Assembly (NCBI GenBank): GCA_963691755.1
Contig: OY829366.1
Span: forward strand, 992,001-1,056,000
Source of the DNA: Dinoroseobacter sp013215265
GTDB taxonomy: Bacteria; Pseudomonadota; Alphaproteobacteria; Rhodobacterales; Rhodobacteraceae
DNA length: 64,000 nucleotides
Direction: 5' to 3'
A program made the translations under genes and the position numbers. Shown one piece after another: positions 45,638-54,005 of the stretch. The notes under the pieces are model-generated. The model worked only from the letters and a program-made list of their open reading frames with translations. It had not been told where the DNA came from and did not search any database. The stretch's first letter is position 1. Every line of letters begins with the position of its first letter.

Positions 45638-46438
45638 TCAGCCGACGGTTTTCAGGAATTGTTTCAGTCGTGCAGATTTCGGATTCCCGAACAGTTCGGC
45701 CGGCGGCCCCTGTTCTTCGATCTGGCCCTCGAACAAGTAGACAACATGAGTTGCAACCTCGCGAGCAAACTTCATTTCGTGTGTCACCAGCAACATGGTG
45801 CGCCCTTCTGCCGCCAGATCGCGAATGACGGTCAGAACTTCGCCCACCAGTTCCGGATCAAGCGCGCTCGTGGGTTCGTCAAAAAGCATCACACTGGGAT
45901 CCACCGCCAGCGCGCGCGCAATTGCAGCGCGTTGTTGCTGACCGCCGGACAGAAACGACGGGAACGTGTCGGCCTTGTCGGCCAGCCCGACCCGCTCGAG
46001 CAGAACCCTGGCGCGCTCAATTGCTTTGTCGCGCGGGACATTCAGCACATAGATCGGCACCTCGATCACGTTTTCCAAAAGGGTACGATGAGTCCACAGG
46101 TTAAAGGCCTGGAACACCATGCCAAGCCGGGTGCGGATGCGTTCGATCTGGCGGCGATCCACCGGCGATCCATCCGGGCGCATGGCAATCTCTTCGCCGT
46201 TGATCACAATCTGGCCCGAGGTGGGCGTTTCAAGGAAATTGATGCACCTCAAACAGGTCGACTTGCCCGAGCCGCTGCCGCCAATGATGGCCACGACGTC
46301 GCCCTTGTGGGCGGTGAGCGAGATACCTTTCAGAACTTCCAGCTTGCCGAAAGATTTGTGAAGATCCGTGATGCGAATGGCCTCATCCCGGGTGTCGGGC
46401 GTGGTCGCGGTTTCGATCCCCGAACCTGCAGCTTGCAT
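45638..46438 (-). CDS. Polar amino-acid ABC transporter ATPase (HisP/ArtP-like)
   Basis: The 266-residue ATPase of the importer: Walker A GGSGSGKST, the Q-loop GMVFQAFNLWTH, signature LSGGQQQRAAIARAL, Walker B VMLFDEPTSALDPE and the switch histidine in LLVTHEM. GGGGAG is six bases before the ATG. First gene of the importer operon, divergent from the TetR gene. Confidence 0.94.
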   Translation of the reverse strand: MQAAGSGIETATTPDTRDEAIRITDLHKSFGKLEVLKGISLTAHKGDVVAIIGGSGSGKSTCLRCINFLETPTSGQIVINGEEIAMRPDGSPVDRRQIERIRTRLGMVFQAFNLWTHRTLLENVIEVPIYVLNVPRDKAIERARVLLERVGLADKADTFPSFLSGGQQQRAAIARALAVDPSVMLFDEPTSALDPELVGEVLTVIRDLAAEGRTMLLVTHEMKFAREVATHVVYLFEGQIEEQGPPAELFGNPKSARLKQFLKTVG

Positions 46439-46482
46439 TAGATACTCCCCATTTTCTAGCTTGTAGTTATGCTGTTGTTCAT

Positions 46483-46504
46483 TAATTATGCAAGTGTATA
46501 ATTA
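46483..46504 (+). promoter_or_regulatory. Candidate TetR operator in the divergent intergenic region
   Basis: TAATTAT (46483-46489) and ATAATTA (46498-46504) form a perfect inverted repeat with eight bases between. It lies in the 84-base gap between the importer operon and the divergent TetR-family gene, so it could control both. Confidence 0.5.
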
Positions 46505-46522
46505 TGGAAACTGGATCCTGCT

Positions 46523-47173
46523 GTGTCAGAAAACGCACCAAAATTTAGGCGTGAACCCGCTGAGAAGCGCAAAGAGGCGCTGGTTCTGGCTACCTTGGCC
46601 TTGATCGCCGAGGGGGGCGTACGCAGTGCAACCGTGCGGGCGATCGCCGCACGCGCGGAGGTTACGCAGGGTCTGATCCGGCATTACTTTGCGTCAAAGG
46701 AAGACCTGGTTATGGCCGCTTATGAGTACCATATGAGTGCTCTGACCAATCAGGCCGCGGCTAGCATTTCGGTCGAAACCCGCTCGCACAGGGCAAGTTT
46801 GGCATCCTTTGTTGAAGCGAGTTTGAAGCCACCCGTTGTTGACCCTGGCGCGGTCTCGTTGTGGGCAGGCTTTTTGAACAAAGTGCGCGAGGATGCGCGG
46901 ATGCAGGCCATCCACGCGCAAACCTATTTCGATTTCCGCAACCGGCTCGAGCAGCTGATTGCGGATGCGCTGGCAGAGGCGCAAAGACCCACGACACCGG
47001 AAGAATTGCGCGGGCTGGCGATTGCCTGCAACGCGTTGATCGACGGCTTGTGGATGGAAGGCGGCGCACTACCCGGGGCCTTTGAACCGGGCGAACTGCC
47101 GCGGATCGGCCTCCGATCGGTCGGTGCGATCATCGGGTTGGAATTGACAGAAAGGGACGAGGCTCCGTCATGA
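46523..47173 (+). CDS. TetR-family (BetI-like) transcriptional regulator
   Basis: A 216-residue regulator with an N-terminal TetR helix-turn-helix (ALIAEGGVRSATVRAIAARA, VTQGLIRHYFASKEDLV) and a BetI-type ligand-binding C-terminal domain. It starts with GTG. Its stop overlaps the aminotransferase start (ATGA), and it diverges from the importer, so it probably senses the substrate or a breakdown product and controls both units. Confidence 0.88.
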   Translation: MSENAPKFRREPAEKRKEALVLATLALIAEGGVRSATVRAIAARAEVTQGLIRHYFASKEDLVMAAYEYHMSALTNQAAASISVETRSHRASLASFVEASLKPPVVDPGAVSLWAGFLNKVREDARMQAIHAQTYFDFRNRLEQLIADALAEAQRPTTPEELRGLAIACNALIDGLWMEGGALPGAFEPGELPRIGLRSVGAIIGLELTERDEAPS

Positions 47174-48357
47174 GGCAAACGGAAATTACCAGCCGGCTTA
47201 CCGGGCTGGGGGGCGCCAAGTGGGGGGTCTACCTCAAGGCGAAGGAGCTGACCGCCCAAGGGCAGGACATCATTGAAATGACCATCGGCGAGCCGGATGT
47301 GCCAACGTCGGATGAACTGGTAGAGACCGCTGTCGATGCCATGCGCCGGGGTCGAACAACCTATTCCAGTGGTGCCGGCGAGACGGGTTTGCGCAATGCT
47401 CTGGCCGAGCGGTATTCGCGCAGTACCGGGCGGCCCATTTCGGACAACCAGGTGCTTTGTTTCCCCGGCACACAGACAGCCCTTTTCGCGGTGCTCATGG
47501 GCGTGGCCGAGACCGGCTGCGAGGTGATCGTCGGCGATCCGATGTATGCCACCTACGAGGGCGTCATCCGCGCCAGCGGCGCGGATGTCGTGCCCGTGCC
47601 CCTGAAACCGCAACGCGGTTTTCGCATCGCGGCCAGTGATATCGCGGACCGGCTGACCCCGAAAACCTCGGCCATTTTGCTGACCACGCCGCACAACCCT
47701 ACCGGGGCGGTCCTAACCGACACCGACATCGCGGCCATCGGCGCATTGGCGATAAAGCATGACCTCTGGCTCATCTCCGACGAGGTCTATGCGGAATTGA
47801 TCTTTGACGGGTCCGAGTTTGCCTCGCCCCTGGCGCACCCGGAGCTTGCGGACCGGGTGATCGTGGTCTCGTCGATCTCGAAGTCTCACGCCGCCCCGGG
47901 CTTCCGCAGCGGTTGGTGCGTTGGGCCCGAGAGCTTTGCGGCCGCGTTACTTCCTTTGTCGGAAACCATGCTATTCGGCAACCAACCGTTCATCGCGGAT
48001 ATGACGGAACAGGGCATCAGAAACGGATCAAGCGTGGCTCCGGGCATGACACGGCGTTTTGCAAGACGCGCCCAGGAATTGCATGATCGGTTGTCGCGGG
48101 ACACGCTGTTGCAGGTACACCGTCCTCAGGCAGGCATGTTTGCCATGATCGACGTATCTGCAACCGGAATGAACGGCAACGATTACGCGCTGCATTTACT
48201 GGAACATGGCAAGGTCGCGGTCATGCCGGGCATTTCCTTTGGCAGTTCGCTGGAAAACTGGGTGCGGGTCGCGCTGACGGTCGAGGATGCGGCCTTTACG
48301 ACGGCTTGCGACCGGATCATCGCCCACGCGAAATCCCTGGAACAGGTTACAGCATGA
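47170..48357 (+). CDS. aruH: Class I/II aminotransferase, probably arginine:pyruvate transaminase
   Basis: A 395-residue PLP enzyme of fold type I. Seen are the substrate-binding EMTIGEPDVPT, the TTPHNPTGAV motif, ISDEVYAELIFDG, and the PLP lysine in VSSISKSHAAPGFRSGW. The next gene is an AruI-like ThDP decarboxylase, and arginine transaminase plus 5-guanidino-2-oxopentanoate decarboxylase is the known AruHI pair. That context, rather than the motifs alone, gives the arginine specificity. It overlaps both neighbours by four bases. Confidence 0.75.
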   Translation: MRQTEITSRLTGLGGAKWGVYLKAKELTAQGQDIIEMTIGEPDVPTSDELVETAVDAMRRGRTTYSSGAGETGLRNALAERYSRSTGRPISDNQVLCFPGTQTALFAVLMGVAETGCEVIVGDPMYATYEGVIRASGADVVPVPLKPQRGFRIAASDIADRLTPKTSAILLTTPHNPTGAVLTDTDIAAIGALAIKHDLWLISDEVYAELIFDGSEFASPLAHPELADRVIVVSSISKSHAAPGFRSGWCVGPESFAAALLPLSETMLFGNQPFIADMTEQGIRNGSSVAPGMTRRFARRAQELHDRLSRDTLLQVHRPQAGMFAMIDVSATGMNGNDYALHLLEHGKVAVMPGISFGSSLENWVRVALTVEDAAFTTACDRIIAHAKSLEQVTA

Positions 48358-49955
48358 CGAGCATCGGTGAGGCGCTGGTCGCGCAACTGGTTTCGCGTGA
48401 TGTGGACACCGTTTTTGGCATTCCCGGCGTGCACACGATTGAACTCTATCGCGGACTGGCCGCCTCGGGCATCCGCCACGTCACGCCCCGGCACGAACAG
48501 GGCGCCGGGTTCATGGCTGATGGCTATGCCCGCGCCTCCGGGAAACCGGGCGTGGCCTTCGTCATCACGGGGCCGGGGCTGACCAACACGCTGACACCGA
48601 TGGCACAGGCCCGCGCCGACAGCATCCCAATGCTTGTCCTGTCGGGTGTGAACACGCTGCCCAGCCTGGGCAAGGGGCTGGGACACCTGCACGAACTGCC
48701 GGACCAGCTGGGGCTGGCGCGCACGGTTGCCCTTGTTTCCGATAGGGTGGAAGGCGCGGACGATCTGACCCCGGCGCTGGACCGGGCCTTTGCCCCCTTT
48801 ACCTCTGGCCGCCCCGGCCCGACGCATATCGAGATCCCGCTGGACATCGCCAGTACGGACTATACCGCCGCGCCCAATGAACCCGCGGCGTCCGCAAGGC
48901 CCGCGCCTGATCCCGCCATGATCACGCAGGCGGCGAATCTGCTTGACGGTGCCAAGGCACCAGTCATTCTGGTCGGTGGTGGCGCGAAACGAACCGGTGC
49001 GGCGCTTTGCCGGTTGGCAGAAAAACTGGGCGCGCCGGTGGTTCAAACAATCAACGGGCGCGGGCTGATGTATGACCATCCGCTGGGCGTGCCAGCCAGT
49101 CCCAGCTTGTCGGCGATCAGGGCTCTGATTGAAAGCGCGGATATCGTGTTGGCCATAGGGACCGAATTGGGCCCGACCGACTACGACATGTTTGCCACCG
49201 GCAAAATGGCAGATATGGCATCGCTGATCCGCATTGATGCCTGCCCGGACCAGCTAGCTCGCCACACGGCCGAGATCGCCATTCCAGGAGATGCCGCAGC
49301 GACGGTCCCGGCGCTTCTGGCCGGTCTGAGCGACCGGACCCCGGCCACGGACGGCCCCGGCCGTGCGGCCCGGGCGCGGACCGCCGCGTGGGACGAAATC
49401 GGCCCCGAGATGCGCACCGCCACTACCATTCTGAACGCCATGCGTGATGCGGTACCCAATGCGCTGATGGTGGGCGATTCCACACATATCATTTACGCTG
49501 GCAACCTCTGGTACGACCACGACCGCCCCGGCGGCTGGTTCAATGCCGCAACCGGGTACGGGGCTCTTGGCTATGGGATACCGGCCGCCATCGGCGCCGC
49601 CGTGGCCGCCCCGGGTGCCTCGGTGATCTGCCTGCTTGGGGACGGCGGCGCTCAGTTTTCCCTGCCCGAACTGATGTGCGCGGTGGATGAAAACCTGCCG
49701 ATCACCTTTGTGGTCTGGAACAATTCCGGCTACCAGGAAATCGCCACCTCAATGCGAGCGGTGGGCGTGAAGGTCGTCGGCTGTGATCCCACTCCGCCCG
49801 ATTTCGAATTTGTGGCGCGCTCATGCAACATACCGTTCTGGCGCATAACGCCGGATCCCGGGGCAGTGACCGCCGCGCTGCTCTCTGCCCAGACCCATGA
49901 CGGGCCTCGGCTGATCGAAATCCGGGTGCCAGACCTTGCCCACGCCTTCTCCTGA
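48354..49955 (+). CDS. aruI: ThDP-dependent decarboxylase, probably 5-guanidino-2-oxopentanoate decarboxylase
   Basis: A 533-residue thiamine-diphosphate enzyme of the acetolactate-synthase type. The N-terminal Pyr domain has FGIPGVHTIELYRGL and the glutamate in TPRHEQGAGFMADGYARASG; the C-terminal PP domain has GDGGAQFSLPE and the metal-ligand run to NNSGYQEI. The GVHTIELYRG wording resembles AruI rather than acetolactate synthases. The ATG at 48354 overlaps the aminotransferase stop. It would decarboxylate the keto acid of arginine to 4-guanidinobutanal. Confidence 0.78.
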   Translation: MTSIGEALVAQLVSRDVDTVFGIPGVHTIELYRGLAASGIRHVTPRHEQGAGFMADGYARASGKPGVAFVITGPGLTNTLTPMAQARADSIPMLVLSGVNTLPSLGKGLGHLHELPDQLGLARTVALVSDRVEGADDLTPALDRAFAPFTSGRPGPTHIEIPLDIASTDYTAAPNEPAASARPAPDPAMITQAANLLDGAKAPVILVGGGAKRTGAALCRLAEKLGAPVVQTINGRGLMYDHPLGVPASPSLSAIRALIESADIVLAIGTELGPTDYDMFATGKMADMASLIRIDACPDQLARHTAEIAIPGDAAATVPALLAGLSDRTPATDGPGRAARARTAAWDEIGPEMRTATTILNAMRDAVPNALMVGDSTHIIYAGNLWYDHDRPGGWFNAATGYGALGYGIPAAIGAAVAAPGASVICLLGDGGAQFSLPELMCAVDENLPITFVVWNNSGYQEIATSMRAVGVKVVGCDPTPPDFEFVARSCNIPFWRITPDPGAVTAALLSAQTHDGPRLIEIRVPDLAHAFS

Positions 49956-49967
49956 AAAGGACCCTTG

Positions 49968-50750
49968 ATGACAAATCCGACCTATGAATTTTCCCACGCG
50001 ATCACGCGCAGACCTGCGGCCAGTGTCGTGAACGGCCTGCGCGCCGAGGATATCGGCACCCCGGATCTGGAGCGGATGTGCGCGGCCCACGACCACTATG
50101 TCGCCACGCTTCGCAGCACCGGCGCCGAGGTAATCGAACTGCCTCCGTTGGAGGCGTTTCCCGACGCAGTCTTTGTCGAGGACACGACCCTTTGCCTGCC
50201 GCAGGGCGCGGTGTTGATGCGCCCCGGTGCGCCCAGCCGCCTGGGTGAAGTGGCCGAGATGGCACCGACCATCAGCCAGTGTTACGACGACGTCCGCACG
50301 ATCGAAGGACCCGGTCATATCGAGGGCGGCGACATCCTTGTAACCGACCGCGAGGTGCTGGTCGGGCGTTCCGATCGCACCGATGCCGACGGCGTTGCCG
50401 AACTGACCGCGATCGTTGCCGAGTGGGGCCATTCTCTGCGCGAGGTGTTCACCCCGCCTGGCGTTCTGCATTTCAAGACTGACTGCTCCCTTCTGGACGG
50501 CGAAACCATTCTGTCGACCAAGCGGCTTGATGCCTCGGGCTGTTTCGAAGGGTACCGGGTGCTGCACATCCCCGACAACGAAGAGGCCGCTGCCAATACT
50601 ATCCGGTTTAATGATCTTGTTCTCTGCCCCGCCGGCTTTCCCCGCACGGTCGAAATGCTCGACGAAAACGGGTTCAACGTTGTCGAGATCGACAATTCGG
50701 AATGCGCCAAACTTGACGGTGGAATGTCCTGTTTGTCGCTGCGGTTCTGA
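49968..50750 (+). CDS. Dimethylarginine dimethylaminohydrolase-like enzyme (amidinotransferase superfamily)
   Basis: A 260-residue guanidino-modifying enzyme. Substrate and catalytic motifs are visible: FVEDTTLCLP, GPGHIEGGDIL, VLHFKTDCSLLDG with the catalytic histidine, and the C-terminal nucleophile cysteine in DGGMSCLSLRF. Size and motifs fit DDAH, which converts N-methylated arginines to citrulline, better than arginine deiminase (about 400 residues). The ATG at 49968 has AAGG seven bases upstream. It completes the arginine/methylarginine cluster. Confidence 0.82.
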   Translation: MTNPTYEFSHAITRRPAASVVNGLRAEDIGTPDLERMCAAHDHYVATLRSTGAEVIELPPLEAFPDAVFVEDTTLCLPQGAVLMRPGAPSRLGEVAEMAPTISQCYDDVRTIEGPGHIEGGDILVTDREVLVGRSDRTDADGVAELTAIVAEWGHSLREVFTPPGVLHFKTDCSLLDGETILSTKRLDASGCFEGYRVLHIPDNEEAAANTIRFNDLVLCPAGFPRTVEMLDENGFNVVEIDNSECAKLDGGMSCLSLRF

Positions 50751-51007
50751 CATGTAGGATCGTTAACGGGTCGCTCTCTCTTTCAACCACCGGAGCGAGC
50801 AATTTGATTGGACAGTCAAATCAGGCTGGTTCAAATCACGGAGGTCCTTGTCCGGCGTCCGCCAATTTCGGCGCGACATCCGTCGGAACCATGTCAATCC
50901 GGCGTGTCCTGCGCCCGGTCTGCTGTCAAAATATCCCAATGGGCGCGCTAGCAGTTGAGCTAGAGTGACAACGAACCAGCTAACGGCCGATCTGGAATAC
51001 GCCAAAG
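50751..51007. other. Non-coding junction between the arginine cluster and the IS6 element
   Basis: No recognisable gene. An 80-residue minus-strand frame is open but has no motif and skewed composition. No clear terminator is seen. Confidence 0.4.
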
Positions 51008-51822
51008 GGCGTTGTCAGATTAAACCGGCTTGAGGCGGGCAGTGTGGGGAAGTAGCGTTCCGCCAAGACAAACAGATCACCCTTTCGCTATTTCAAGACC
51101 AGTCCAGAGATCATTCGTCTTGCGGTGATGCTCTATGTGAGGTTTCCGCTTTCGCTCCGGGATGTTGAGGATTTGCTGCACGAACGCGGTATCGACGTGA
51201 GCCACGAGGCCGTTCGATTTTGGTGGCATCGGTTCGGTCCAATGTTCGCATCGGAAATCAAAAAGCGACGTATTTCTGGAATGAATTCGAGCCGGTGGCG
51301 TTGGCATCTGGACGAGATGTGTGCGAGGATTAATGGCGAGCAACATTACCTTTGGCGGGCCGTGGATCACGAAGGCGAGGTGCTCGAGAGCTATGTCACC
51401 AAGAGGCGTGACAAGAAGGCGGCACTTAAATTCTTAAAGAAAGTACTGAGAAAGCATGGGCGGCCCGAAGTGATTGTAACGGACAAGCTTCGGTCCTACG
51501 CCGCCGCGAAGAAGGTCATCGGTAACGCGGATCCCCAAAAGACAGGGCGTTGGCTGAACAATCGCGCCGAGAATTCACATCTACCGTTTCGACGACGAGA
51601 ACGAGCCATGCAGAGATTTAGACAGATGCGAAGTCTTCAGCAGTTCGCCGCCGTCCATGCCTCCGTCTTCAACCACTTCAACAAAGACCGTAACCTCTCC
51701 AAACGAGATCACTTCAAGCAAAACCGAACCGCTGCTCTGGCCGAGTGGCGTAATCTCTGCGCGTCATGATGGACAGCGTCACCGTCTTTCCAGAGATTTG
51801 TTCGCATTCGTCTGACAGCACC
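51008..51822 (+). mobile_element. IS6-family insertion sequence, copy 1
   Basis: About 815 bp, the usual IS6 size. The left end (GGGCGTTGTCAGATTAAACC from 51008) is an imperfect inverted match of the right end, which finishes in GTCTGACAGCACC at 51822. The motif CTTGAGGCGGGCAG follows the left end, as in the copy at 57143. A second partial right end (GTCTGACAGCA) lies directly after. I find no 8-bp target duplication. Confidence 0.75.
51065..51769 (+). pseudogene. IS6-family transposase, start codon lost
   Basis: The frame from 51065 reads KTNRSPFRYFKTSPEIIRLA and continues through the intact DDE domain: WHLDEMCARINGEQHYLWRA, VTDKLRSYAA and the RAENSHLPFRRRERAM with the catalytic Glu. Where the family start should be, the codon is AAG instead of ATG; the homologous base triplet in copy 3 is ATG. 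The first usable starts are GTG/ATG at 51125, which remove about 20 conserved N-terminal residues including part of the helix-turn-helix. Probably inactive in cis but recently so. Confidence 0.78.
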
Positions 51823-51901
51823 GTCTGACAGCATCGAACGGCAACATGGCAAACGTGACCGGCCCAACCATTCGGTCGCGGCCGCGCTATTGATCAACTT
51901 T

Positions 51902-51944
51902 AAGTAGTTTTTATACTTGAAGTAGTTTTTCTCCTTAAAGTAGT
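51902..51944 (+). repeat. Three direct AAGTAGT repeats with an 18-bp period
   Basis: AAGTAGT starts at 51902, 51920 and 51938, each in the wider context CTTNAAGTAGTTTTT (the third diverges after AAGTAGT). The exact 18-bp spacing in an AT-rich region upstream of a candidate secreted-protein gene suggests a protein-binding array rather than chance. Confidence 0.55.
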
Positions 51945-51945
51945 G

Positions 51946-51984
51946 CATAACCCGCCAATTTTCTGGCATATCGCGTCAATTTTA
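51946..51984 (+). promoter_or_regulatory. Shared upstream element, copy A (before the candidate T1SS substrate gene)
   Basis: Ungapped comparison with 59544-59582 gives 30 identical bases of 39, including the blocks CCCGCCA, TTTT and TATCGCG. Inside it, CGCCAATTTT (51953-51962) and CGTCAATTTT (51974-51983) are direct repeats 21 bp apart, the spacing typical of AraC-family dimers. It ends 195 bases before the ATG of the gene at 52179. Confidence 0.6.
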
Positions 51985-52178
51985 ATAAAGTTGTTGCAAG
52001 CGATCTCAGTTTGATCAGCGTGAAATAACAGCAACTTAATATTCTGGGGTGTGTTGTCTGGGTTTCCATTCATAGCGATGAACGGGCCAGAGAAATATAT
52101 AAAGCTAGGTGCGGCATATCCGTTCTGGTTGAAATATTTTCTTCATTCCCAGGTAGATCGAAGGGGAGGAATACAATC

Positions 52179-53828
52179 ATGGCGATAATGGTTCACAGTC
52201 AACCAAGTGTAACATCCGGTATGTCAAGCAATGCCGGGGCAAACGGAAATGGCTTTCATGACGGGTTTTTTGTGCACGGTGACGATTACTGGCACGAAGC
52301 GCCCGAAGACTTGATCATGTTGGATCCAGACATTTGGAGAAATTTTTGGGGAATTAAGATTAGTAAAACCGAAGCCAGCTGGAACGTTTCGAAAGACACC
52401 TACACCAATTCACCTTTTTTCGAGCCACAAAATGACGTGGTGCTTCAGTTCAAATTGCACGAAATCAACTCCCACAAACCTGAACAATTCTTTGTTGAAA
52501 TAAACAACCAAACGGTGTGGCTTGGCCTTCTTGATGCGGATGCAGGTTACGTGGAGGGCGAAACTTTCACTCGCAACATCTCGGGGTATAGCCTGTCAAG
52601 GGAATCGCGCAACTTGGAACAAGAAATGTGGTGGTCTGCGGCGGATGCCGATCATCTTGTGACGATCACGATCGACAAAGAGATGTTCAGTCAGTCAGCG
52701 GATCTGGATATAGTTTTCAGAAATTATCGTGCTGACAAATTTAACGCGTATTGGGGCATTTCAGCGCTCAATATGTTCGAGGATAATGGTGGCACCGATA
52801 ACGACTTGGCCAATTGGGCGTCTCAAGGGTCGAACATGCGGATTGCAACTTTGTCGCCCGATTCAGACGTAAATTCGCTATGGAATTCTATCGAAGCCGA
52901 ATTTGATCAAACGGCCGCGACGCTTCAGGGTATGGTCGACGGAACCAAAGGAAATACGTATTTTAATGTAGGTACTGCCGAAGAGGATGATATCAGTGCC
53001 GCCGAAATCGCCGACGCCGCGTACCAGATTGCGGGATATCTTGAAAGCTTTTTCACAAACGATGGCTATGGAACTCTGGACGATGTCGCCGAGGAAATGT
53101 GGGTGTCGGCAGCCGGCTCAGACTTTATCAGCCCGTCTCAAAATAATGTGAACCTAGCCGGACGGATATTTCAGTATATTAATGCCGCGATCCATATTAC
53201 GGATGCCGACAGCTGGCAAAAGCTCGCCAAAGGCTCGGTGGGCGATATATCTGCGGCACTTCTGCATATCAAAGACACGCTAAACGAAGATAGTTCGAAC
53301 GAGCTGCCCGAAGGCGCTACGCTCGGCGATGAATTGGTGCAAGGCATGGGCAATCTTATCAATGAGATGAAAGGCACACTCTCTTTGCATCTTCAACGCG
53401 CCAAGTGGGAAGAGGATCAGTCCGATATCAACACGATACAAGGGGGGCTTGACGCTTTGACCTTGGCTTCTGATAGGTTTGCCGAAGAATATATGCAAAT
53501 GACCGCGCAACTATCTGCTATGACTATCCTGTTCGATATGTTCGATGGCGAATCCACGGCCCAACGCGCCGGTACGGCTTATCATACCGAATACCTTCCG
53601 GAGAACATGGCCGATATTCAAGCGTTCATTGACCTTGGATATTCTGTGGAACTTTTTCAAGAGAGTGGGACTTTCCACGGCAAATGGCGGCGTGTGGAAG
53701 TGCGCGAAGGCGATAACGACTACGCGGTGTTCGATGGAATTGACGGTTTTGATTACAAGATCGGAATAACCGAACATCATGATGGCACTAGAACCTTTGA
53801 TACTTCTTACGGCTTTGAGTTCGTTTGA
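52179..53828 (+). CDS. Candidate type I secretion substrate, unrecognised family
   Basis: A 549-residue acidic protein with no N-terminal signal peptide and no GGxGxD repeats. GGGGAGGA precedes the ATG. Residues about 85-205 look like a beta-rich module (FFVEINNQTVWLG, LVTITIDKEMF, KFNAYWGISALNMF) whose WGIxxL-type end resembles the module before the Hint domain of the protein at 59669. Residues about 230-430 are mainly helical and may hold a coiled coil. The extreme C-terminus, YGFEFV, resembles the acid-hydrophobic tail (as in DFIV) of substrates of PrtD-type exporters. The exporter genes follow after a terminator. A counted line in it has 23 G+C of 60, well below the core. Function unknown. 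Confidence 0.75.
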   Translation: MAIMVHSQPSVTSGMSSNAGANGNGFHDGFFVHGDDYWHEAPEDLIMLDPDIWRNFWGIKISKTEASWNVSKDTYTNSPFFEPQNDVVLQFKLHEINSHKPEQFFVEINNQTVWLGLLDADAGYVEGETFTRNISGYSLSRESRNLEQEMWWSAADADHLVTITIDKEMFSQSADLDIVFRNYRADKFNAYWGISALNMFEDNGGTDNDLANWASQGSNMRIATLSPDSDVNSLWNSIEAEFDQTAATLQGMVDGTKGNTYFNVGTAEEDDISAAEIADAAYQIAGYLESFFTNDGYGTLDDVAEEMWVSAAGSDFISPSQNNVNLAGRIFQYINAAIHITDADSWQKLAKGSVGDISAALLHIKDTLNEDSSNELPEGATLGDELVQGMGNLINEMKGTLSLHLQRAKWEEDQSDINTIQGGLDALTLASDRFAEEYMQMTAQLSAMTILFDMFDGESTAQRAGTAYHTEYLPENMADIQAFIDLGYSVELFQESGTFHGKWRRVEVREGDNDYAVFDGIDGFDYKIGITEHHDGTRTFDTSYGFEFV

Positions 53829-53856
53829 TGTAATTTTTCCACTCGCGAAAACAGTT

Positions 53857-53885
53857 AGAAGAGCGACAGTATCGCTCTTCTTTCT
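53857..53885 (+). terminator. Intrinsic terminator between substrate and exporter genes
   Basis: A perfect 10-bp stem, AGAAGAGCGA (53857-53866) with TCGCTCTTCT (53872-53881), a five-base loop, and a T-rich tail. It lies 28 bases after the substrate gene, so the substrate can be made in excess of the exporter. Confidence 0.8.
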
Positions 53886-53927
53886 TTGTCTAAAGACCTT
53901 GGTTTTTACGCTTTGTAAAAAAACCTA

Positions 53928-53953
53928 CCAAGCCGGCTCTCCCACCGGCTTGG
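53928..53953 (+). terminator. Second hairpin before the exporter gene
   Basis: CCAAGCCGG (53928-53936) and CCGGCTTGG (53945-53953) form a perfect 9-bp stem with an eight-base loop, without a T-tract. It may block the leader or act as an RNA processing site, 52 bases before the exporter ATG. Confidence 0.5.
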
Positions 53954-54005
53954 CAGCCCGAGGGCTTAGCCCACTTTTCCACAGTGGTTAAACGTCAGGA
54001 CCCTC

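Noticed and set aside
50763..51005. 80-residue minus-strand frame between the DDAH-like gene and IS copy 1
   Set aside because: No motif, no partner; several overlapping frames look equally random.
42695..51007. Direct repeat of the tRNA-Ser 3' end as the far border of the arginine block
   Set aside because: No second copy of the T-arm/acceptor sequence is seen in the window, so integration at this tRNA is not demonstrated.
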